Origin: Enchytraeus crypticus
Taxonomy: Eukaryota; Annelida; Clitellata; Enchytraeida; Enchytraeidae
Assembly: GCA_905160935.1 (NCBI GenBank)
Contig: CAJHZI010000206.1
Span: 432,501 to 496,500 of the forward strand
Reading direction: 5' to 3'
Length of the DNA: 64,000 bases
In this document: piece after piece, positions 47,201 to 57,000 of the stretch
Numbering within the stretch: position 1 is the first letter of the stretch
How the letters are laid out: the number at the start of each line of letters is the position of its first letter
Notes under the pieces: model-generated
What the model was told of the DNA's origin: nothing
Seen by the model: the letters and a program-made list of their open reading frames with translations, nothing else
Database searches by the model: none
Position numbers and translations under genes: made by a program

Positions 47201-50200
47201 GATACTGCATGTCAGTGGCATCATCAGCTGTCAGCTGATACACCACCACTCTCTCGCTCAGCTGTATCTAAATACAACGAAAAGCAATACGATGCACAAT
47301 ACAATACAATGCAATATGAATACAATACCCTGACTTACAATACAATGCAATACCCTGACATACAATACAATGCATGTCAGTGGCGTCATCAGCTGTTAAC
47401 TGATACACCACAACTCTCTCGCTCAACTGTATCCAAATACAACGTAAAGCAATACGATGCAATACAATATGCAATATGAATATCATATACTGATATGGTA
47501 CAATTATGTCTGTGGCGTACTATGATGGCGCCATTTAAATAAAATCCAAATAATATGATGTCAACTCATTCGCTACCATTCTCTAACTCAACTTCATCTA
47601 AATGCAATACAAAAAAATACAATGCAATAGTATAATACAGAATAATAAAACATGATACAATATACTCTAATGCAAAACTACATATTATAGGGTCATATGT
47701 TTTAATTCATACATTATAAATCTCTTGCTGAACAACAATACACTGGAACTGGAATGCAATATCATACAATACAACAGAGCCAAATACAAAAAAATATATA
47801 TAATTCAGTACATATAATATAATATAACGAATCATAATTTAAAAAATAGTCGAATATAGTAGTTTTCACAAAACATGCCTATCAATTAGCCTAATGCAGT
47901 AGTGTTCACAAAACATGCCTATCAATTAGCCTACTAGAGTAGTGTTCACAAAACGTGCCTATCAATTAGCCTAATATATTAGTGTTCACAAAACATGCCT
48001 ATCAATTAGCCTACTAGAGTAGTGTTCACAAAATATGCCTATCAATTAGCCTACTACAGTAGTGTTCACAAAACATGCCTATCAATTAGCCTACTAGAGT
48101 AGTGTTCATAAAACATGCCTATCAATTAGCCTAATGCAGTAGTGTTCACAAGTCGTGCCTATCAGTTAGCCTACTAGAGTAGTGTTCACAAACATGCCTA
48201 TCAATTAGCCTACTAGATTAGTGTGCATAAAATATGCCTATCAATTAGCCTAATATAGTAGTGTTCACAAAAGGTGCCTATGAATTCTTGTGAATCTGAA
48301 AAGCATTGAGACACTGCTGAGAGTAAAGACTTACAGCGAGTACATGCTTGTATGTGGCCACTCTCTTCACCAGATCTCTGCATCTGATACGAACTGCGGA
48401 TAACAATATACACGCAGCTGTTAGAAATAGCATCATGCAAGGGTAGAATTAGTATATTCGTATGTATTTACAAAACTTAACAATTACAATCTTAAAGAAC
48501 CATTCAGTTAAATCAAAGCATACCCAATTCATTAATGGTGCTAGTTATTAACTAACATTTATTATTTCTCATTAATTAGTTATCATTTAAAACTAAAGCC
48601 TACGAGTTAGAAAAATGATGTTTAACCTATACAATCTAATTAATTGAATTTCGGAGATAAGATCACAAGTAAACACTAACTGCACCTGTTTTCAATGATT
48701 CAGAGATTCGTATAACGCCAAGCACCGCTTGTAGTATTTTAACTTGTCTGCCACCATATGTCAACTCTCAGTTCATTAAACAGCTAGTCAGCGAAATAGA
48801 ATGAACAGCTTGATCGCCAAAATAAATAATTGAGTAAAATAAATAACAGATTAATTTGGAGGAAGGGCTAAGTGTACTTGGCAACCGGTCCGGATTTAAG
48901 AATAATCTTCCAACACCCTCGGAATTTTTTCATTCTAGGCTGTCAACACTCGGTTTTCCAAGGTGGTTACCCACAATGTACTAACTGGGCGTGACGTAGC
49001 TTAGCTTTGTTCAGAAAAACCGAGTGCGGTAAATCCCTCCCCTCTAAATTTGATGATTGCAGTGAAATAACTTCATAAAGTCTCTGGCATCGTCATTGGA
49101 TTATAAAAGAACATAAAACCTTGTAAAGTATAAACATATTTCAATGCAGCGGAATGTTAGAAATCTGTTGATAACTCACACTACGATGTAAGATGAAACT
49201 GCACTGTTATAGAAAGTAGGAGACCTTTTTGATCAGTAATGAGATGCTGTATGACCACATCAGTCATGTTATCCCTGTAGGCGTATCGATCCTTATGAAG
49301 TCCGTGTATAACACTGAACGTCAGCTGATTGTATGAGATTAAACCATCTTCAGTCCCATAGGCCTGTCATACATTGATCATAGATTAACTGATATACCAT
49401 GGCCTGTCATACATTGATCATAGATTAACTGATCATACAATGGCCTGTCATACATTGATCATAGATTAACTGATATACAATGACCTGTCATACATTGATC
49501 ATAGATTAACTGATATACAATGACCTGTCATACATTGTTCATAGATTAACTGATATACAATGGCCTGTCATACATTGATCATAAATTAACTGATATACAA
49601 TGGCCTGTCATACATTGATAATAGATTAACTGATATACAATGACCTGTCATGCATTGATCATAGATTAACTGATATACAATGACCTGTCATGCATTGATC
49701 ATAGATTAACTGATATACAATGATCTGTCATACATTGATCATAGATTAACTGATATACAATGACCTGTCATACATTGATCATAGATTAACTGATATACAA
49801 TGGCCTGTCATACATTGTTCATAGATTAACTGATATACAATGACCTGTCATGCATTGATCATAGATTAACTGATATACAATGGCCTGTCATACATTGCTC
49901 ATAGATTAACTGATATACAATGGCCTGTCATACATTGATCATAGATTAGCTGATATACAATGGTCTGTCATACATTGTTCATAGATTAACTGATACACAA
50001 TTGCCTGTCATACATTGCTCATAGATTACTTGATATGCAATGGCCTGTCATACATTGTTCATAGATTAACTGATGTGCAACGGGATACCACAGAGTTTTA
50101 CGTGCTTTAGCATTGTATGAGTCATTCAGGAGATGCCATTGGAACTATAGGATTGAACCTTCTGTAGACCTCTCTTAATTTCAATAAAGAGTTCACTTGT

Positions 50201-51230
50201 TATTCTTTAATCTTAGCTATTAATGCAGCAAGAGCACTACAATAAAACTATGCAATAAATTAAAATTTCAAAAGGAGGAAATTAGAAATATTAGCAAAGT
50301 TACTTTTGTAAATTAGTGCGTTCTGTCATATATGGAATAATAGAACGAGTCTCAAATCTCAAATGTTTGGGAATCACAATTTTGTGTAATTTTTCCTTTT
50401 CTACTCATATATCCAATCTTATATCCTCATGTTCGAGTAATATTTTTGCTTTATACTCCTTGCGCACAAAAGGTCTATCAAATGAACTACTTCAGATAGT
50501 GTTCCAGTCTTCTACTCTTAGTAAATTATTCTATGCCTCACAATTTAGGTGGGGGTTTACTTCTGCTGACGACAGAAACCGCCTAGAAGCATTTTTAAGA
50601 CGAGCAAAAAGGGCTGGTTTTTATAACAAAGAGCAAACTTTTGAGAATCTCTGCATGTCAGCTGACAGTAAGCTATTTAGGTCAGTCTGTAATAATTCTG
50701 ACCACTTGCTGGCTCCATTTATGCCCTCACTAAACCAACATTCATATCAAACCCAAAGAAATGTTGCAAAAAGAACTTACGCCATACCAACAAAGCGTAG
50801 CTCTTTGAATGATAAAAACTTCATAACCCGCATGTCATTAAGTGATGCTATAAAACTATAGCTAATTTAATCTTGGTTTATGCAAGATTAAATTAAAATG
50901 CATTGTTACTATTTAGCGTGACTGTGTCATTATCTTCTCGTATAATGTATGTTCGAATGAAACCTCTCTGCGGTTGTTAGATTGTTTTAAATAACGCAAG
51001 ATTTTGTTATTATATTTTAAGTTAAGTGGGAGGGTTCATCCATTTTAAATATCATTTAAACGCACTCCCTTCGTGGTTAAGAATTTATCATTAGAATATC
51101 GTATAATGACCGTTATGAAACATTATCTTGGACTATTGTTGTCTTGGTATTATTGAACTTTCTATTTACTTTTTGTTCCATGTATGTTTGTACGTTTTCT
51201 GCGGTATGTCAGACTTCAAGTAATAAACGA

Positions 51231-51274
<44 letters not shown>

Positions 51275-54000
51275 TATGTTCAAAGGTTCGAATACAAAAA
51301 TGTAAGGCAACTTTGGCAATGCATTCAGTTTTATGTTTAATCGAATGAAAAAACCTAATACGGTATCTTTCTCAGGGTACTGTCTACTGGCAGGTCCATG
51401 ATATATAATGTGTCCACTCATCTCTATCTTCCCTCTTCCTCTGTATGTCCACATACGAGTGGATCAACACTCGTATGTGGACATACTTTGACAAATTTTA
51501 ACAGTTTGTCAATTATTCAGCGGCCCGGACACAACTCGGGAAAACACAAGTCCTATGAAATACACTCAGTGCACTAACCACACAGTTGGACGAGGGATGG
51601 ACCTTGGCACAAAGCACCCAGGACGCTGCCTCAGAAATCTTCCCCACCTTGATGCCGTCCTTAGAGTAGAGAAGACAATTCTTTCCTGAACCACAACCCA
51701 CCAGGAATTCCCCCTTAGAGAACCAGTTGATCTGACATGGGTCATAGCCCAATGATCGCTCCTTTCCAACCTTTGTACATCAGCAACAACAATATAAACA
51801 ACACTGGGAGTTATTTATTTTGTTTATTATAGAAGTTGTCTATTCGTCTATCGTTAGTCTATTCGTATTCCGACCCTGGTTAACTGGGATTTAAGGGAAG
51901 ATGATGATGATGATGATTTATGGAAGTTGTCAGACAATAATTAAGCAATAAGGATAAAGTTGTCAAGAAACTGCCTTCCAGGTGTATTATTATATTCAAT
52001 GAAAGCTAGCTTTTTAAAAACTATGCCTAATCTAGTTTCAATTTTGCCACTTTCAATCCTCATTAATAATTTAATGCTGAATAACTAAGTATAATAGGGA
52101 GTCATATAGCATAGAGCTATATACTGAAAATAAAATAAAACATAAAGTATATTAAACATAATAATAATAACAGTTTAACGTCCGTTTCCTAATCAAAGGA
52201 TGATATCAAGGACATCCACACAGCACACTTCACTACAGATCAGTTCATCCAGAATACATCCGCAATCTTCCATCGTGGTCTTTTTGATTAATATAAAAAA
52301 GACCAAGGTTATGAGAGTGTCCAATAAATGTTACCCAAGTTAAGGAATTGCAAAGGAAGTGTTGATGATTAGTTTCCAGAATAAATTAGATGATGAAATT
52401 TGGTAATGAAATATCCTAATAGCATTGGTTTGTTAAGCCAGATGCTGCCTTAAGTCTCTGCCCGATACAATCTCAATCAGTAATAGAATAATTAGTTATT
52501 TACGCAAGAAATAACTAATAGGACTGAAATAATCTTAATAGTCACCTAACAATTTAGATACTGTTAGTATGAGAAGGGTTGGTACGCTAAGTTCGGAAAA
52601 TGTTTAAATAATGTTTGGTCTGGAGCCAGTGGCGATGTCGGTAAGTTATTCGACGACGGATGAGTAAGTGCGGGGTTCAAATCCTGGACTCGCCAGTTTC
52701 TGATATTGCTTTCGAGTGATGAAACTGACGTTAACATTAGCTTTTAGCTTTAAAAGAATTTTGCTAAAAAGACTGAAAGCACAGGCAGGTTTATACCGGT
52801 CTGCCAGAGAGATGATAGAACGAAAGCTTTTGAGACCAGTCACCCACAGCCAGTGTATCATATGCCTCGTATCTAGAGCAAATCCAAATAAATAAATAAT
52901 TATTATTAATAATTATTATTAGCAATGAACACTTATATAGCAGTGTCATGGCCGAACTCGGTCTTCAAGACTGCTTTACAGGAAGAGTTCAATTGTAATC
53001 ATGAGCTAAATAACAATTGCATTTAAATTAATATCTAAACTAGTAAAATTTTCTACATATGAGCGGAACTCTAGGCTATCCAGCAACACTCATTCCAGAC
53101 TTCATATACAAAATACTTATAATAAACATACTGTACATACGTGTATAGTACTAAAGTATACTAAAGTATAGTAGAAAGTCTACTAAAGTATAGTAGAGAA
53201 ACTACGCAACCACAATAATGTTTTCACACCACTACAGAAAGCTAAATAGTTAGACTCATGTCTTAGACTATTAGGTGTCAAACCATTCCAAATGCAAGCC
53301 GCGGCAGAAGGCCAGGCTCGATCACCTAGCGAGGTATTATAGCATAATACAACGCAATGCATGCAAAGCTGTGTAACATAATTATAGCGCTGAAATTCAT
53401 CAGATTGAATTAAATTTTATATAATAAAAGACAATATAGAATAGAGTAGTTTATATTACAATTTATATTATAGTGCATGCATCACATTAATAGCAACTAA
53501 CGGCTTCAGATAAGCCTTCACTTCTTGGTTTTACAGCTGCATTTTGATCTGCTCGGCTAAATGGTAATAATTTCCAACAGAATTAACTTCTCTCTGTCTT
53601 GCAGATAATATCTCACTACAATGATTGAATTACAAAATGTTCACTTCAAACAGCAGAAATCGATTGACTAAATAATGAAAAGTCATACAGAAAGAATACA
53701 ATTATGCAATTTTGACTCGAAGCAGCTATATCAATTATTATAATTATATTGTATTAACATATTAACACATCTCTCTCCCTCTCTCTTAGTGCACTGCCTA
53801 CTGGCAGGTCCATGGTATATAACGCCTCTACTCATCTCTATCTTTCATCTTTCTCTTCGTGTCCACATACCAGTCATCATCATCATCATCATCATCTTCC
53901 CTTAAATCCCAGTATAACCAGGGTCAGGATACAAATAGAGTTTCTCCAGTCTCCAGTTTTGAAGTTTATCCATTCGTCCACATACCAGTAATATTAACAT

Positions 54001-54083
<83 letters not shown>

Positions 54084-57000
54084 ACATACTGAAAGAATAC
54101 CAATGCGAAATGTATGCTCCATGCATCGAAAGTCAATTGATTAGATTGTATCATACTGAAATAATAAAATTAAAAATATTTCTTTCCATGCATCAGCAGA
54201 TTATATAATAAAGGACAATGAAAGTGACACACTTGTTAGGACACCACTCTAGAGTCCATACTGGAGCCGAGTCCCTCTCTATCTTCACTTTCTCTTCCCC
54301 AGTCTGTCAATTCAGTCAAATGACAGCAATATAGCTTACCAAGTAATTGACAGATAAACATCAATCAATCAATCAATCAATAAGAATTTAACGTCCGGTT
54401 CCTCACCATAAGGCAATATCAGGGACGATATCAAGTAGCAAAGCACTTAATTATTTCTAAGTCACAGAAAATTAATTGTTTTTTGTGTAAGTATTTACAC
54501 ATGTGACATAAAACACATGCTACTGAGATTTCATGCTTAGCTTTTTGTTTGCTGTAATTTTCTTTATTTCCTTCTTCCTCTCATGGTCATTAGTAATCAT
54601 TGCCCTTTGAAAATACATTAATTGCAGCCGATGTGCGTATATATTAATACGGACGCAGACCACAGTACCTTCTAGCCCTGAGCTAGATAAACGAAGTAAT
54701 ATGTGTTACTGTATTGCATTGTATAGTATTAATTACCTTTGTATGAATGTCGATAACAGCACTGATTTAGACAAAACAACAGATACTGTATTATACTGTA
54801 TTATTGCACTGTTGCATATCATGCTGCAATGTTCTGCATTACATTGCATTGTACCATTATACCAGTGTTCAATACTGTATTATATTGTATTGTAGCATAT
54901 AGTATTGTACTTTACAAATTAAATTACATTACACCGTTACATTGCACCTGTCATATTAAATTACACTGTACTGTTAAACCTTGGTACGTATGCTGATAAC
55001 ACCATTGATAAGACCCAGAGTTAGATACTGTATTGTACCATTATACCTTGGTACGTATGCTGATAACGCCGTTGATTAGACCCAGCGCAAGATACTGTCC
55101 ATCGTTAGTCCACGAGCAGCTTGTAATGCGAGCATTTATCTTGTGCTTGTCAACCGCCTTCACATCCTTCGACCAGAATCCTGAGATATTAAATAAAACA
55201 CTTCAAGTTAAAAAGCAAAAGCTGGTAAAGCTAAGGTTGACGTCAATTTCCTCACTCGAAAGCGATGTCAGTGACGGGCGAGCCCAGGATTTGAACCCCA
55301 TCACCATCATCACCCTCATTACTCATCATTATCATCATCATCTTCCTTGAATCTCAAGAGAAGATGATATAGTCAAATATATCAAGGCACTAACTAGGGT
55401 CAGGATTAGAAAAGTTTGTTATAATTTCTGGAACCTGTGCGATCACCTAACGAATGCACTTTCTGATGTTAGTTTGAATCTTTGTGTTCTGTCACTTTTT
55501 ATTACAAGTGCAGTCAATGTTTTGTGTTTTTATTTATTTAACACATGTGAATATTTATGTACACACAGTACAATACAGCTTAAATTCTTGTTTTATAAAC
55601 AAATTGTCTATATTAATAAGTTCAATTTAAAATTATTATAATCCTTCGTTACACTGGTTCAGGAATTGCCATGTGTTAATGTCATATATTACTTTCCTGA
55701 CATTGCCTTATGGCAAGGAACCGGACGTTAAACTCTTATTGATTGATTGATCGATTGATATTTAGTAAGTCCAATACAAATTAAAAGGAGTTCAATACAA
55801 GTCATACCAAAATCAGATGTGGCGCAAGAGACGAGAGGTTCCCCTAGAGGATTGAACGCAAGACACTGTATTGCCTCATTGTGGCTGCAGGGAAAAATCA
55901 AAAATCAAATTAACAAATATATAAAATAAAAAATAAAAAAGCTAAAAATATGCAAAATAGAATTCACAGATTAGCTATAAAATAAAAATTAGATTAAACA
56001 TGTTGTGGCTGCAGGGAAGCAAAAATATGCAAAATAAAATTCACAGACTTGAACAGAGAGACAGAAAGAGAGAGAGAGAGAACTATGTTTATTGAAGTAC
56101 ACATACAAGTATACATACAAACACAAAGTCATCAACGAGGGTATATATACCCAACCTAGTTGACAGCCAGCAATCACGCAAGAACAGGCAAACAATAGTA
56201 ATACAATAATATTGAATAGGAATATGACAGAACAAAAGTAGCAGTCCAGGAAAACTACTGTACAATATTCAAATATGTAGGATTCGTAAATGATGATTAT
56301 AATTACGATTAACAGTCTGGTTAGAGTTATAAAATTAGTAAAAATCACCATTGCTATAGCAAACAAAAGCCTAACAAAACAGGAAATTACTTTTAAAGTG
56401 CATTTGTCAGAAATTGATTAACGAGCATTCAAATAAATTCAATTAAAGTTAAGTAAAATATACTATGTATATTGATTTTCTTATAGAGCAATTCTTCTTT
56501 TAGTTCAATTAATATATGTGTTTAGAATAAAATAGAGAATATAAGAGAATGCTCTAACATGTATCAATAGAGCATATAATCAATCAATCAATCAATCAAT
56601 AAGAATTTAACGTCCGGTTCCTCGCCATAAGGCAATGTCAGGGACGTCTCTAAGAGAACGAAATCACTTTAAAACATTTAACAACATAAAGATCACATAT
56701 TGTCCAATGAAATTCCAAAAGTAATGATACAGCAAAGCAATAAAATAAATCAACAAGAACTAAATTGAAAATGTAAAAATAAATAAATAAATAAAAAATA
56801 ACCGAGAGAATAGATCTTACACATATCTTAATATTCCTTCAAGTTTATCGCTCCATATGATCACAGTTTTGTCGGCCGATCCTGATGCAAATTTCTTTCC
56901 ATCCGAAGCAAATGCCACGCAATAGACGCTGTCCTTATGACCTTTTAGCGCTTGAAGCAACGTTCCCTCAGCAGTCTCATAGATGGCAACCTTGTGACCA

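Noticed and set aside
49362-50085. CRISPR-like 40-bp repeats
   Set aside because: Contiguous minisatellite without spacers.
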